Source of the DNA: Lachnospiraceae bacterium
Lineage (GTDB): Bacteria; Bacillota; Clostridia; Lachnospirales; Lachnospiraceae
Direction: 5' to 3'
Assembly: GCA_016280395.1 (NCBI GenBank)
Contig: JAEEGQ010000056.1
Coordinates: 62,001-126,000 of the forward strand
Length of the DNA: 64,000 nucleotides
Shown here: piece after piece, positions 17,309 through 26,399 of the stretch
How the letters are laid out: every line of letters starts with the position of its first letter
Numbering within the stretch: position 1 is the stretch's first letter
Notes under the pieces: generated by a model
Seen by the model: only the letters and a program-made list of their open reading frames with translations
The model's database searches: none
What the model was told of the DNA's origin: nothing
Position numbers and translations under genes: made by a program

Positions 17309-19135
17309 CTATTCGTTCTGATACTTGTCGAGGATCTCATAAATCTTCCGATAAGGGTCTTCTCTCATCTTTATTTCCGTATTGAACTCAATGACCTGTT
17401 TGTTCTCCCCTGTTACCGGCTCCCAGCGCGGAAGCCCTTCCCCGTTCGGATCCCCTGTTTTTGCGAAGTTTACCCAGTAGGACTGCATTATTTCCGAGAG
17501 TTCGTAATCCTCCTTTGTGTAAACGGACGGATTGCTCCAAAGGTTTCCGTACGCATAGGGCATTTCGCCCGCATGGAAATTGCTTAAGCTTTTGTTGCTT
17601 TTCGTGAAATAATACTCATAGACCGGTTTATCCTGCCCGGCAACGTAATTGCTCCAAAGATAATGGCTGTAGGTAAACCAGGCGGCGCTGTAGGCTTCAC
17701 AAAGCGCACCCTTTGCGGGACCTCCCGCATCGATTATGAATTTCTGGTCCCTTGTGATGCTGCCCGCAGGGACGAGCGCCGCAAGCTCCCCGGCAAACCG
17801 TCCCGCGATCGGCTTTAACAGGGAAATGTAGTTTTCTTCAGTGGCATTGTAATTGAGCAGGAACGCATCTCCTTCTTTGGCATTAAAGCCGTTTAAGAGC
17901 GCAGTTTCGTGGTTGTTTCCCTTTTTGTAGGTAAGATACGGCTGTTCGGTTATTGCATAGCCGTCTATCATCATTGCGCTGTTTGCATACTTTGTCTTTA
18001 CAAGCTTTTCCGCGGGAACCCCGCGAAGTCCGGCAATATCCTCAACACCGAATTCCTTCATTATCTTCTTTCCCGTATCAAGTGCCGACGAAGCAGTCCT
18101 GAAAGTATGATACGGCTTCTTTGCAACAATAGAGCTGCTCTCGCCGATAGCACGGACAAAGAGCCCCTCTGTAAGCGGAGAAACGCAGAGCGCATTTACG
18201 GAAGATGAACCTGCGGATTCTCCTGCGATAGTGATGTTATCCGGATCACCGCCAAAGGCGGCGATATTCTCGTGTACCCACCTTAACGCTGCGATCTGGT
18301 CAAGCAGGCCGTAATCACCGGTCGTCCCGTTCTCCGACTCTGCAGCGAGCTCACTGTTTGCGTAGTATCCGAAGACGCCGAGTCTGTATGCGAAATTAAC
18401 GAAGACGACGCCTTTCTTTGCAAGGGATTCGCCGCGATACTCGGTATGATATGACTTTCCGGTCGTAAGGGATCCCCCATGGATGAAGAAGATGACGGGA
18501 AGCGACTCCCCGCTTCTTTCCGCAGGAGTGAACACATTAAGATACAGACAGTCTTCGCTCGCTTCTTTTCTGTAGTTGTCAAAGGGGCTTATCTTGAACC
18601 TTCTGTAACCGAAAAGATCGTAAAGTGTCTCGATCAGCGGGCTTTGCACGACCTGCATGGCCATCGGGCCGTAGGTATCGCAGACGCGGACGCCGTCATA
18701 TTTATCCGGAGCCTGGGGCTCTTTCCATCGCAGCTCGCCGACAGGCGGTTTTGCGTAAGGAATGCCTGCATATATCTCAACTTTTCCGTCTTTACTGTAA
18801 ACGCCTGTGATATCGCCTTCCGAAACGGTAACTTTGCCGGTTTTCACAGCACGGTATCCTTCGGCAACACGAACCCGTCTTACAGGCGGTACAGATATAA
18901 AATAAATGAGTGTAAGGGAAGCAAGAAACGCAAGCCACAAAAGAGCGCATTTTCCGCGCCCCCACTTGTCCCGCGCCAAAAAGTAATGTCTTACGAGGAC
19001 AGCTCCTGCGATAACACACGCCGTAAGTATCCATCCAAAGACAGTATTCTTGGAAAGTTCGATAAACAGAAGGTATAACAGGCTCACGACAACGAGCGCA
19101 ATAACAAAGCCTGCCGTTTTGCTTTTCTTTTTCAT
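17309..19135 (-). CDS. Membrane-anchored type-B carboxylesterase
   Basis: 608-residue alpha/beta-hydrolase of the carboxylesterase/lipase (type B) family. Three hydrophobic segments in the first 90 residues anchor it; the rest carries the oxyanion segment FFIHGGSLTTG, the nucleophile elbow GESAGSSSVNAL (Ser about residue 307), the acid in GFNAKEGDAF and the catalytic His in NFHAGEMPYAYG. With three predicted spans the catalytic domain should face outside. Ester substrates such as acetylated or feruloylated glycans would fit the glycan theme of the region, but this is inference. It has its own promoter at 19184-19212. Confidence 0.9.
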   Translation of the reverse strand: MKKKSKTAGFVIALVVVSLLYLLFIELSKNTVFGWILTACVIAGAVLVRHYFLARDKWGRGKCALLWLAFLASLTLIYFISVPPVRRVRVAEGYRAVKTGKVTVSEGDITGVYSKDGKVEIYAGIPYAKPPVGELRWKEPQAPDKYDGVRVCDTYGPMAMQVVQSPLIETLYDLFGYRRFKISPFDNYRKEASEDCLYLNVFTPAERSGESLPVIFFIHGGSLTTGKSYHTEYRGESLAKKGVVFVNFAYRLGVFGYYANSELAAESENGTTGDYGLLDQIAALRWVHENIAAFGGDPDNITIAGESAGSSSVNALCVSPLTEGLFVRAIGESSSIVAKKPYHTFRTASSALDTGKKIMKEFGVEDIAGLRGVPAEKLVKTKYANSAMMIDGYAITEQPYLTYKKGNNHETALLNGFNAKEGDAFLLNYNATEENYISLLKPIAGRFAGELAALVPAGSITRDQKFIIDAGGPAKGALCEAYSAAWFTYSHYLWSNYVAGQDKPVYEYYFTKSNKSLSNFHAGEMPYAYGNLWSNPSVYTKEDYELSEIMQSYWVNFAKTGDPNGEGLPRWEPVTGENKQVIEFNTEIKMREDPYRKIYEILDKYQNE

Positions 19136-19183
19136 ACAGTCACATCCTTGTTTTCATTTGTTACTCCACGCCCGATACCTACA

Positions 19184-19212
19184 AGTTTAATCGCAGGGAT
19201 GCCGTTTGTCAA
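19184..19212 (-). promoter_or_regulatory. Sigma-A promoter of the carboxylesterase gene
   Basis: Minus strand -35 TTGACA (19207-19212), 17 bases, -10 TAAACT (19184-19189). The start codon at 19135 is about 40 bases from the expected transcript start. Confidence 0.65.
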
Positions 19213-19226
19213 TAAGATCGGAGGAA

Positions 19227-19289
19227 GGCAGGTGCTATCCGGCAGACGGGAACAATCGCGTATTGCGCCCCGGCATACATACTCCTGCC
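19227..19289. other. Nested inverted repeat beside repeat copy 1
   Basis: Outer arms GGCAGG (19227-19232) and CCTGCC (19284-19289) enclose a second inverted repeat (GGG, CAAT, then ATTG, CCC near 19248-19270). It lies between the esterase promoter and repeat copy 1 and is not present beside copy 2. Confidence 0.35.
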
Positions 19290-19298
19290 GTATCTTCG

Positions 19299-19425
19299 AT
19301 CGAGTAGGCTGACTCCTACTCGATTCGACGGGTCATCTCGCGTACGAAGTCCGCTCAATGACCGTTCGCTCAGCCCTCGTCCAGCAAGCGAGCTTGCTGC
19401 CGAGGGCATTCGCTTATCGCACAAA
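19299..19425. repeat. Structured 127-bp repeat, copy 1
   Basis: Matches 32067-32193 at 126 of 127 positions (the one difference is T at 19314 against G at 32082). It holds three successive inverted repeats: ATCGAGTAGG/CCTACTCGAT (19299-19324), ACGGGTCAT/ATGACCGT (19328-19365, one bulge) and GCCCTCG/CGAGGGC enclosing GCAAG/CTTGC (19373-19407). The right end runs directly into the A-tract of the veg terminator. A 71-residue reading frame crosses it on the minus strand but has no ribosome-binding site and simply reflects the repeat. Confidence 0.9.
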
Positions 19426-19449
19426 AAAAGCGGGACCCGCAGGTCCCGC
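19423..19449 (-). terminator. Rho-independent terminator of veg
   Basis: Perfect 8-bp stem GCGGGACC/GGTCCCGC with loop of four, followed on the minus strand by seven Ts (19423-19429). The T tract touches the end of the 127-bp repeat. Confidence 0.9.
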
Positions 19450-19466
19450 CCGAAATCCGTTATTTA

Positions 19467-19715
19467 TCACTCTTCACAAAGCTCAAGCTCAACTTCTTTG
19501 GTGAGCACGTCCTTGTATGAGAAGGATTTAAGTCTGTAGCAATTGTTGTATACATCCTTGATCTGAACAAGGAATACACTGGGATATGTATCACAGATGA
19601 TGCCTTCCTCAACATCGAACTTGTTTCTGCCAAGGTTACATTTAACCATCACCTTACGTCCCACATTTCTTACCACTGTGTTTCTGATAGCACACATATT
19701 AGCCGGCTGTCTCAT
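19467..19715 (-). CDS. veg: Veg family protein
   Basis: 82-residue Veg (DUF1021). Family-typical segments are RNVGRKVMVKCNLGRNKFDVEEGII, split here as GRKVMVKCNLGRNK and VEEGIICDTYPSVFLVQI, then KSFSYKDVLTKEVELE. In Bacillus subtilis veg is a highly expressed small gene near the origin, linked to biofilm-matrix control. The gene has a strong promoter 90 bases upstream (19805-19833) and a terminator right after it, so it is monocistronic. Confidence 0.93.
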   Translation of the reverse strand: MRQPANMCAIRNTVVRNVGRKVMVKCNLGRNKFDVEEGIICDTYPSVFLVQIKDVYNNCYRLKSFSYKDVLTKEVELELCEE

Positions 19716-19756
19716 TTAGTCCTCCCCTTGAACAACATATTTAGTTTTGAACAGTC

Positions 19757-19781
19757 CCGCACGGTCCCCAAAAATGTGCGG
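19757..19781 (-). promoter_or_regulatory. Hairpin in the veg leader
   Basis: CCGCAC/GTGCGG pair across a 13-base loop in the untranslated leader of veg, 40 bases before the start codon. It is not followed by a T run and so is not a terminator; it may stabilise the mRNA. Confidence 0.4.
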
Positions 19782-19804
19782 TTTGTTGTCCATCAACGGA
19801 ATCA

Positions 19805-19833
19805 ACTATACCATATCTTGTATAATTCGTCAA
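19805..19833 (-). promoter_or_regulatory. Sigma-A promoter of veg
   Basis: Minus strand -35 TTGACG (19828-19833), 17 bases, -10 TATAGT (19805-19810). The close fit agrees with the strong veg promoter known from Bacillus. Confidence 0.8.
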
Positions 19834-19859
19834 GTATTTTTATTCATTTTTACGATACA

Positions 19860-20031
19860 TTTTGTGGTTTTTAAACAAATAATCCACAAAATCTTGTTGT
19901 GGGCATTGTTATTTCCACAACAACAAATCTCGGGATACAACCACGTCAGCTTCGCATATTTACATGAAAAGGCGCAGTCGGACCGGCCGGCTGCGCCTTT
20001 GTTTCACAAGTTTATCCACAAAATGTTGTGG
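19860..20031. other. Cluster of CCACAA/TTGTGG (DnaA-box-like) sites
   Basis: Six copies of CCACAA or its complement TTGTGG occur in 172 bases: 19862, 19884, 19897, 19915, 20016 and 20026. They alternate in orientation, forming inverted pairs: TTTTGTGG with CCACAAAA (19860-19891) and CCACAA-AATG-TTGTGG (20016-20031). One site is a perfect DnaA box, TTATCCACA (20012-20020), another is TAATCCACA. The cluster starts 27 bases upstream of the veg -35 box and encloses the clpB terminator. It could be a DnaA-binding regulatory locus or the operator of another regulator. Confidence 0.5.
19968..20000 (-). terminator. Rho-independent terminator of clpB
   Basis: Perfect 10-bp stem AAAGGCGCAG/CTGCGCCTTT around a 13-base GC-rich loop that can pair further, about 54 bases after the clpB stop codon, with the T-rich end built into the stem. 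Confidence 0.75.
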
Positions 20032-20053
20032 TCCTAATCAAATTATCCTCAGA

Positions 20054-22648
20054 TCAGTCGCCTTTTTCCACTTCGGCGTCGATAACACCGTCTTTGATGA
20101 CCATCCTGATGGTATCGCCCTCGTCAAGATCTCCCTCAAGAATACGCCTTGCGGCAATGGTCTCGACTGTCTTCTGAAGATATCTCTTAAGCGGACGCGC
20201 GCCGTAAAGCGGGTCGTAAGCATGGTCGATGATATAGGCCTTTGCCTCATCGCTTATCTCCACTCTGATGTTCTTATCCTCAAGACGGCTGTTGAGGCTT
20301 GCCACCTGAAGATCCATTATGCCGGTGATGCTCTCGGCTGTAAGAGGCTTAAAGAGTATGGTCTCGTCGATCCTGTTTAAGAACTCCGGCCTGAAATGCA
20401 TGCGAAGCTCCGTCATTACCTTGTTTTCGGCTTCTTCGCTTATCTCACCGTCCTCATTGATGCCTGCGAGCAGTGACTGTGCGCCGATATTCGAGGTCAT
20501 GATAAGGATCGTGTTCTTGAAGTCCACTGTACGTCCCTGTGAATCCGTAATGCGGCCGTCATCGAGTACCTGGAGCAGAACATTGAACACATCCGCATGC
20601 GCTTTTTCAACTTCATCGAAAAGAACCACACAGTAAGGCTTTCTGCGTACCGCCTCGGTAAGCTGGCCGCCCTCGTCGTAACCGACGTATCCGGGAGGCG
20701 CACCGATGAGCCTCGAAACAGAGTGTTTTTCCATATATTCGGACATGTCGATACGCACCATATTGGCCTCGTTATCGAAAAGTGCCTCTGCAAGCGCTTT
20801 TGCAAGCTCTGTCTTGCCGACACCCGTAGGTCCGAGGAAAATGAATGAACCGATAGGTTTCGAAGGATCCTTTATGCCTGCACGGGAACGGAGTATCGCA
20901 TCCGTAACACGCGATATGGCATCATCCTGCCCTATAACGCGCTTATGGAGCTGGTCTGCAAGATGCAGTGTCTTCTGGCGCTCGCCTTCCGTGAGCTTTG
21001 CAACCGGGATTCCGGTCCAGCGCGAGATTATCTTTGCGATCTCGTCCTCCTCGACATCCTCCTGCAAAAGCCTGTCCGCGCCATCCTTCTGCTTCTTTTC
21101 TTCTGCCTCATGCAGCTGTTTCTTTAGCTCGGGAAGCCTGCCGTATTCAAGCTCCGCGGCCTTGTTGAGGTCGTAATTGCGCTCGGCTTCCTTTATCTCA
21201 TTATTGACCTTTTCGATCTCTTCTTTTAGCTGACGGGTCCTGTCAACGTCCCGCTTCTCGCTTTCCCAGCGGGCAAGAGCCGCATTATATTCCTCACGCA
21301 AGTTTGCAAGCTCCTTCTGAAGCTCTGCGAGACGCTCCCGGCTTAACCTGTCCTCTTCTTTCTTAAGAGCAGCCTCTTCGATCTCAAGACGCATGATCTT
21401 ACGCCTTGTTTCATCCATCTGGGCAGGCATGGAGTCAAGCTCTGTCTTTATCATTGCGCAGGCCTCATCCACAAGGTCTATGGCCTTATCGGGAAGGAAC
21501 CTGTCGGTTATATAGCGGTCCGAAAGCGTGGCTGCTGCAACAAGCGCTCCGTCCGAGATCCTTACGCCGTGGAACAATTCATAACGCTCCTTGATACCTC
21601 GAAGGATCGAGATAGTATCTTCAACGGTAGGCTCCTCAACAAGCACTGTCTGGAAACGGCGCTCGAGAGCCTTGTCCTTTTCGATGTATTTCCTGTATTC
21701 GTCAAGCGTTGTTGCGCCTATGCAGTGCAGCTCACCGCGGGCGAGCATGGGCTTTAACATATTGCCGGCATCCATTGCGCCGTCGGTCTTTCCCGCTCCG
21801 ACGATAAGGTGCAGCTCATCAACAAACAGGATGATCTTGCCGTCGCTGTTCTTAACGTCTTCAAGAACGGCCTTTAAGCGTTCCTCGAATTCGCCGCGGT
21901 ATTTTGCGCCCGCAACGAGCGCGCCCATATCAAGCGAAAAAATAGTCTTATCTTTGAGGGAATCCGGAACATCACCTGCAACGATACGCTGTGCAAGTCC
22001 CTCTACAACAGCGGTCTTGCCGACACCCGGTTCACCTATCAGAACGGGATTGTTCTTGGTCTTTCTTGAAAGTATCCTTATGGCATTGCGGATCTCCGCA
22101 TCCCTGCCTATAACAGGCTCAAGTTTTCCGCGTTTTGCGCGTTCCACAAGGTCTGTCCCGTATTTCTCGAGTGTATCGTAGGTGGCTTCGGGATTATCCG
22201 TTGTTACGCGCTGGTTTCCGCGAACGGTTGCAAGTGCCTTAAGGAAATCATCCCGTGTGATACGGAAGTCTTCAAAGATGCTTTTCAGCTCTCTTGACGG
22301 GTATTTTAACAGGCTTAGGAAAAGATGCTCTACCGAAACGTAGTCATCTCCCATAGCCTTTGCTTCGTTTTCCGCGCTTATGAGGACTTTATTCAGCTCC
22401 TCGCTGACATAGACCCTTCCGCCCGTAACCTTGGGATATTTTCTGAGTGCCCCTTCAAGCTGTGCGAGAAAAACATTGACGTCAATGCCCATTTTCTCGA
22501 AAAGCTTCGGCATTATGCCCTCCCTGTCGCTAAGGAGGTTATAAAGCAGATGCTCGCAGAGCAGCTGCTGATGGCCGTACTGTCCCGCAAGGTTTTCGCA
22601 GGAATTAACGGCTTCCATTGATTTTTGCGTAAATTTGGTAAGATTCAT
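20054..22648 (-). CDS. clpB: ClpB protein disaggregase
   Basis: 864-residue Hsp100 ATPase that, with DnaK, resolves protein aggregates. Order of parts: Clp N-domain (1-145), first AAA+ module with Walker [14 protein letters not shown] and Walker [11 protein letters not shown], the long coiled-coil middle domain (about 395-520) that marks ClpB as opposed to ClpC/ClpA, second AAA+ module with [14 protein letters not shown] and [11 protein letters not shown], and a C-terminal small domain. No ClpP-binding loop is expected. The ATG at 22648 is chosen because AAGGGAG lies just upstream; a GTG- or ATG-led longer form at 22669 lacks this. It is controlled by a CIRCE operator. Confidence 0.97.
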   Translation of the reverse strand: MNLTKFTQKSMEAVNSCENLAGQYGHQQLLCEHLLYNLLSDREGIMPKLFEKMGIDVNVFLAQLEGALRKYPKVTGGRVYVSEELNKVLISAENEAKAMGDDYVSVEHLFLSLLKYPSRELKSIFEDFRITRDDFLKALATVRGNQRVTTDNPEATYDTLEKYGTDLVERAKRGKLEPVIGRDAEIRNAIRILSRKTKNNPVLIGEPGVGKTAVVEGLAQRIVAGDVPDSLKDKTIFSLDMGALVAGAKYRGEFEERLKAVLEDVKNSDGKIILFVDELHLIVGAGKTDGAMDAGNMLKPMLARGELHCIGATTLDEYRKYIEKDKALERRFQTVLVEEPTVEDTISILRGIKERYELFHGVRISDGALVAAATLSDRYITDRFLPDKAIDLVDEACAMIKTELDSMPAQMDETRRKIMRLEIEEAALKKEEDRLSRERLAELQKELANLREEYNAALARWESEKRDVDRTRQLKEEIEKVNNEIKEAERNYDLNKAAELEYGRLPELKKQLHEAEEKKQKDGADRLLQEDVEEDEIAKIISRWTGIPVAKLTEGERQKTLHLADQLHKRVIGQDDAISRVTDAILRSRAGIKDPSKPIGSFIFLGPTGVGKTELAKALAEALFDNEANMVRIDMSEYMEKHSVSRLIGAPPGYVGYDEGGQLTEAVRRKPYCVVLFDEVEKAHADVFNVLLQVLDDGRITDSQGRTVDFKNTILIMTSNIGAQSLLAGINEDGEISEEAENKVMTELRMHFRPEFLNRIDETILFKPLTAESITGIMDLQVASLNSRLEDKNIRVEISDEAKAYIIDHAYDPLYGARPLKRYLQKTVETIAARRILEGDLDEGDTIRMVIKDGVIDAEVEKGD

Positions 22649-22721
22649 AACGATCTCCCTTCCGTTCATGTATATGCGGACTGTTAACGATAATGCCCGC
22701 TTCCATGACCCTTTGTGGTGT

Positions 22722-22749
22722 ATTATACCACTTTTGTTAGCACTGTCAA
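22722..22749 (-). promoter_or_regulatory. Sigma-A promoter of clpB
   Basis: Minus strand -35 TTGACA (22744-22749), 16 bases, -10 TATAAT (22722-22727), both perfect. The -35 lies inside the CIRCE operator. Confidence 0.85.
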
Positions 22750-22763
22750 GAGGAGAGTGCTAA
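22737..22763. promoter_or_regulatory. CIRCE operator (HrcA site)
   Basis: Arms TTAGCACTG and GAGTGCTAA separated by nine bases; the consensus is TTAGCACTC-N9-GAGTGCTAA, so one base differs. It covers the clpB -35 box, so binding of HrcA should block the promoter until heat shock. Confidence 0.9.
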
Positions 22764-23111
22764 AAGTCGTTTTTGCGCTTTAAAAGTGAACCGGCGCCTG
22801 TTGGGGTCAGGCGCCGGCTCTGTTGGGGTTTAGAACAATATTTTAGGGGAGATCGTGCGTTTGGGGGTCGCACAATCTTTTGGAAAGCAGTTTTACAAGA
22901 TTTTTTATCTTGACAAATCATATATCGGACGTGAATTTTAAAACTTTATAGTAAATTTAAATATTTTTTAAAAAATTTTTTCACTCAGCTTCAGAACATG
23001 GCACGATCGGGCAAAAAATGACATATTTAGCCAAGGTGCTTCATGCCCCGGTATGATATGATAAGAATGGAAGGCTGTTGAAAACAAGGGTTGCAGCATG
23101 GAGGTTAAAAT
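22764..23111. other. Spacer with GC-rich hairpin and AT-rich tract
   Basis: No gene seen in 348 bases. A perfect inverted repeat CCGGCGCCTG/CAGGCGCCGG is at 22791-22817, and GTGCG/CGCAC with a G-rich loop is near 22854-22874. Four G-runs (TTGGGG, TTGGGG, TTAGGGG, TTGGGGG) lie between 22801 and 22865. Then comes an AT-rich tract (about 22920-22985). A TATGAT near 23051 could be the -10 of the GH18 gene but has no clear -35. Confidence 0.5.
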
Positions 23112-24440
23112 ATGAGGCGAACTATAAAAATCTTATTTATTATTGTTGTTTTGGGACTGCTCTGCTGTGTGGGATGTAAAAACGGGAACCGCGGTAACAA
23201 TGCAGGCTCTCCTGCCGGCAATCCGACCGGCCCCGCTGCGAATGAGGGGCTTAAACATATCGGCGGCAAAGAGGTGATCGTTTATTTCCCAAACTGGAAG
23301 CTTGGAACACCCAACGGAAATGTCGAAGATATCCCCTGGGATCGCGTTACGATGATCAACCATGCTTTCTTTGAGATAGTGCCCGTCGGAGAAGAGACCG
23401 AGACTTCCTTCGCAAGACGCGCTGCAGGCAAAGAAGCCAGAACGCAGTTTGCGATAGTATCCACACTGCCCGAGGCAGACAAGGAGATCTTTGAGAAATA
23501 TAAACAGTATCACAGTCTTTATCCTGATGTTAAGATCATGATTTCGATCGGAGGCTGGTCCAGATGCGGTTTCTTCAGCGAAATGGCCCACACAGCCGAA
23601 GGCAGGAACAGTTTTGTCCGGTCATGCATCGATCTGATCAAAGAAAACGAATGGATCGCAGGTATCGACATTGACTGGGAGTATCCCGCAGGAAGCAATG
23701 ACGGAGAGCGAAAGCCCGAGGGCGGAGACGATCAGGGATGCCCGATCTTCGGAACTTCTCTTGAGGACAGGATGAACTTCCCCGAGCTGCTGAAGGCGTT
23801 AAAAGAAGGTCTCGACAGGGAATTCGGCGCCGGAAAAAAGCTTGTTACCGCATGCGCGTCATCCTCGACGGGTTGGACGCTTCCGAACCAGAACTGGCTC
23901 GCAGCGTCTGAATTTGTGGACTATATAAACATCATGACTTACGATATGGCGGGCGACTGGGACAAGCAGGCCGGACATGCCTCGTCGGTCTCGGGTACAA
24001 AAAATGCAATGGCATATTTCATCAACGCCGGTGTTGACAAAAGGAAGCTTAACCTCGGGATTCCCTATTACGGAACAGGCTTTAAGCTTTCCGGGGCGAC
24101 CAAGAATCCCTTCGGTTCAAAGATCGTCGTGCCAAACGGCATAGATAAAGATTTCCTGACTGTTGCACAGGTCAAAAAATTCGAGCAGGAAGTTGTCGCA
24201 GATGATGCGGCAGGCTGGCACAAAGGCTATAACGATAAGGTAGGCGCTGCGTATCTTTGGAATGATGATGAGAAATCCGAATATTTCTGCTGGTATATCT
24301 CGTATGAGTGCACGGATGCGATCGACGGAGTGTTTGAGCTAATCGACCGCTACTCGCTTGCGGGTGTGCTGGTCTGGGAGATCACAGAGGATACCCTTGA
24401 TCACGAATTCACGAAATACCTCTCGGATATGCTGAAATAA
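23112..24440 (+). CDS. GH18 chitinase-type lipoprotein
   Basis: 442-residue glycoside hydrolase of family 18. A lipoprotein signal ends at Cys22, and a short Gly/Asn/Pro linker tethers the enzyme to the outer face of the membrane. The barrel shows KIMISIGGWS (strand 3) and the catalytic DxxDxDxE-type motif ending GIDIDWEYP, with acid E190 and assisting D188, followed by YINIMTYDMAGDWD and VLVWEITED. This complete set predicts hydrolysis of chitin or other N-acetylglucosamine-containing glycans with substrate assistance. GGAGG seven bases before ATG supports the start. A terminator follows. Confidence 0.93.
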   Translation: MRRTIKILFIIVVLGLLCCVGCKNGNRGNNAGSPAGNPTGPAANEGLKHIGGKEVIVYFPNWKLGTPNGNVEDIPWDRVTMINHAFFEIVPVGEETETSFARRAAGKEARTQFAIVSTLPEADKEIFEKYKQYHSLYPDVKIMISIGGWSRCGFFSEMAHTAEGRNSFVRSCIDLIKENEWIAGIDIDWEYPAGSNDGERKPEGGDDQGCPIFGTSLEDRMNFPELLKALKEGLDREFGAGKKLVTACASSSTGWTLPNQNWLAASEFVDYINIMTYDMAGDWDKQAGHASSVSGTKNAMAYFINAGVDKRKLNLGIPYYGTGFKLSGATKNPFGSKIVVPNGIDKDFLTVAQVKKFEQEVVADDAAGWHKGYNDKVGAAYLWNDDEKSEYFCWYISYECTDAIDGVFELIDRYSLAGVLVWEITEDTLDHEFTKYLSDMLK

Positions 24441-24504
24441 AAGGATAGTGTTGATCTGCAAACCTGAAAAAGACTCATAGGCAATCTGCACACTTCAGAT
24501 AAAC

Positions 24505-24540
24505 GATACTCCTGCACCGCATAAGCTGTGCAGGAGTATC
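24505..24540 (+). terminator. Rho-independent terminator of the GH18 gene
   Basis: Perfect 13-bp stem GATACTCCTGCAC/GTGCAGGAGTATC, loop of ten, then ATCCTTTTAG. It lies between the convergent GH18 and ATPase genes. Confidence 0.85.
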
Positions 24541-24546
24541 ATCCTT

Positions 24547-25983
24547 TTAGTCAAACAGATCATCCATCGTGATCACCTTTTCAAACGACCACCTATACTC
24601 GTTTTCCTTAATTCCATAAGTTGTAATAAGTGTATTGTGAATTATTGCTTTTTTCGGAATATGCATGCGCAGTTCTGCCTGTCTGCGCCTAAGCAGACTG
24701 TCATAATCCTTGTCAACCTCGAAATCGTCACTATAGAACTTCATTTCACACATATTTACAACATTGTCTTTTCGTACGATAAGCATATCTATCTGAGTCC
24801 CTTTGTCAACATCTCCGGCTTTTGTCCACGCTGACTGCTCGGAAACGATCCCACCTATTCCAAGAGCTCTCTTTATCTCAGGAATGTGGTTAAAACATAC
24901 ATTTTCAAACGCATAACCCCGCCAGGTCGTAATAGGGTGTGAATTTACGTTCTGTTGCCAGAAGCCGTCAGTCATGGAATCCTTGTTTTCAATGAACTTC
25001 TGGTAAAAAATACAGAACGGATCAACAAGTTTGTAGTGTTCGTCTCTTTTTCCGCATCCGAAGGGCACATACTTTATCACAAAATCGCTTGCCATAAGAG
25101 CGTTCAAGCTCCTGGTCAGGCTTCCGCCATCCGTATATCCGGTCTCATTGATTATTTCTTTCCTTGTATATCCTTTGTTTCTTGTTCCGAGAAACCTCAC
25201 TATTTTTCTTGCCATTTCAGGATTAGTGAATATCGATGAAAAAAGCCTGTAATATTCAAGAGACAGCTTTGCCCCCTTGTCAAAGAACAACTCATCTACA
25301 TTCTGAGCAAGGCTGTTTCCCCTCTTGAAGTAATTCAGGTAAAAAGGGATACCTCCAAAGATCATGTAACCCTGAACAATGTCATATCTCGAAAGGGCTA
25401 TGCCTCTTTCCTGCAACAGCAATTCGCACTCTTTCAGAGTGAAAGGCAGAAGTTTTATCTCATAGGTAACACGTCCATATAAACCGCCATGATTGTTGAT
25501 CAGTTTATCCTCCACCCACGAATTTGCGCTACCTGATATTACAACCATTATGTTCCTGTGACAGGCCCAATTATTCCAAAAGGCTTCAAACCCGGTAATA
25601 AAACCGGACTTAGGCGTATCCATCCACGGAAGCTCGTCTAAAAAGATCAGCTGTCTGGAACCGTCATCTATGCTCTGTAAAAACATTTCAAGCATAAAGA
25701 AAGCTTCCAGCCAGTCCTTCGGACAATGGTCTTTTTTCATTCCGTGTGTAATAAGAGAGTAATAAAATGCCTGTAACTGCTGCTTTAATGGCTGACCCTC
25801 GTATTCCCCATGTTCTTCAACCGGTGAGAGACCTGCATGCCTGAAGTTTATCCTGTTTTTAAAAGTCTCGTCTATCAGATATGTTTTGCCTACACGGCGC
25901 CTTCCATATACTGCAACGAGTTCAGCTTTGTCTCTGCTGTATAGCTCCAGCAGTTCTGCGGTTTCTTTAGCTCTTCCGACCAT
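24547..25983 (-). CDS. AAA ATPase with C-terminal DUF234-type domain
   Basis: 478 residues of the archaeal-type ATPase family. Walker A is GRRRVGKTYLID, Walker B LIFLDELPWMD, and the sensor segment reads VVISGSANSWVEDK. A winged-helix part follows (YTRKEIINETGYTDGGSLTRSL), then a DUF234 domain with a PD-(D/E)xK-like signature IDMLIVRKDNVVNMCEMKF. Such genes are scattered, often strain-specific, and their role is unknown; a nuclease-linked defence or mobile function has been suggested for relatives. By eye it is more AT-rich than its neighbours and stands alone between unrelated glycosidase genes, so recent acquisition is likely. Confidence 0.88.
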   Translation of the reverse strand: MVGRAKETAELLELYSRDKAELVAVYGRRRVGKTYLIDETFKNRINFRHAGLSPVEEHGEYEGQPLKQQLQAFYYSLITHGMKKDHCPKDWLEAFFMLEMFLQSIDDGSRQLIFLDELPWMDTPKSGFITGFEAFWNNWACHRNIMVVISGSANSWVEDKLINNHGGLYGRVTYEIKLLPFTLKECELLLQERGIALSRYDIVQGYMIFGGIPFYLNYFKRGNSLAQNVDELFFDKGAKLSLEYYRLFSSIFTNPEMARKIVRFLGTRNKGYTRKEIINETGYTDGGSLTRSLNALMASDFVIKYVPFGCGKRDEHYKLVDPFCIFYQKFIENKDSMTDGFWQQNVNSHPITTWRGYAFENVCFNHIPEIKRALGIGGIVSEQSAWTKAGDVDKGTQIDMLIVRKDNVVNMCEMKFYSDDFEVDKDYDSLLRRRQAELRMHIPKKAIIHNTLITTYGIKENEYRWSFEKVITMDDLFD

Positions 25984-26073
25984 ATCTGTTTCCCTTCATT
26001 ACTAAATTGGCAAGCGTTCTGTCACAAAGTTTTTATTACATTAAGACATCTTATACAAGTATATTATATAGCA

Positions 26074-26191
26074 AGGAATAAGTGACTGTCAAGCATGCTT
26101 TTATAGCGTTTCCAGCCACTTATTACCCTGTTTTTATCGGATAATCGGCGGCGAAGCATACTTTTATATCATTATCAGCCACTTATCCCTT
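26074..26191. repeat. Imperfect direct repeats with an inverted partner
   Basis: Two direct copies of about 38 bases, 26091-26128 and 26154-26191, share AAGCATnCTTTTATA and CAGCCACTTAT with roughly three quarters identity. A shorter inverted copy (GGAATAAGTGACTG, 26075-26088) precedes them. They sit in the 416-base gap between the divergent ATPase and GH43 genes. They could be operators or remains of an insertion. Confidence 0.5.
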
Positions 26192-26311
26192 GTCCTGTGT
26201 CGATAAATCCGAGCGCTTGCCTGTTACTTTCCCACAAGACAAAATATGACCGTTATACCGCAAACACCTTCAAAATCTGCGTTGCAAAAATCTACTTTCG
26301 TTCTGTTTTTC

Positions 26312-26340
26312 TTGCATGAGCCGCTTTTTTGGCATAGAAT
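26312..26340 (+). promoter_or_regulatory. Probable promoter of the GH43 gene
   Basis: -35 TTGCAT (26312-26317), 17 bases, -10 TAGAAT (26335-26340); the start codon is 60 bases further on. Confidence 0.55.
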
Positions 26341-26399
26341 GATTATAAGTTTAGCAAGATTACAGCAGGTTTGATCCGGCAAGAAAGTGAAGGTTAAGA

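Noticed and set aside
19209-19424. 71-residue frame crossing repeat copy 1
   Set aside because: No ribosome-binding site. The frame follows the repeat, and the copy-2 version does not continue into the same product.
24505-24540. Hairpin considered as a transposon end
   Set aside because: Its position between two convergent genes and the T-rich side fit a terminator; no repeat elsewhere in the window.
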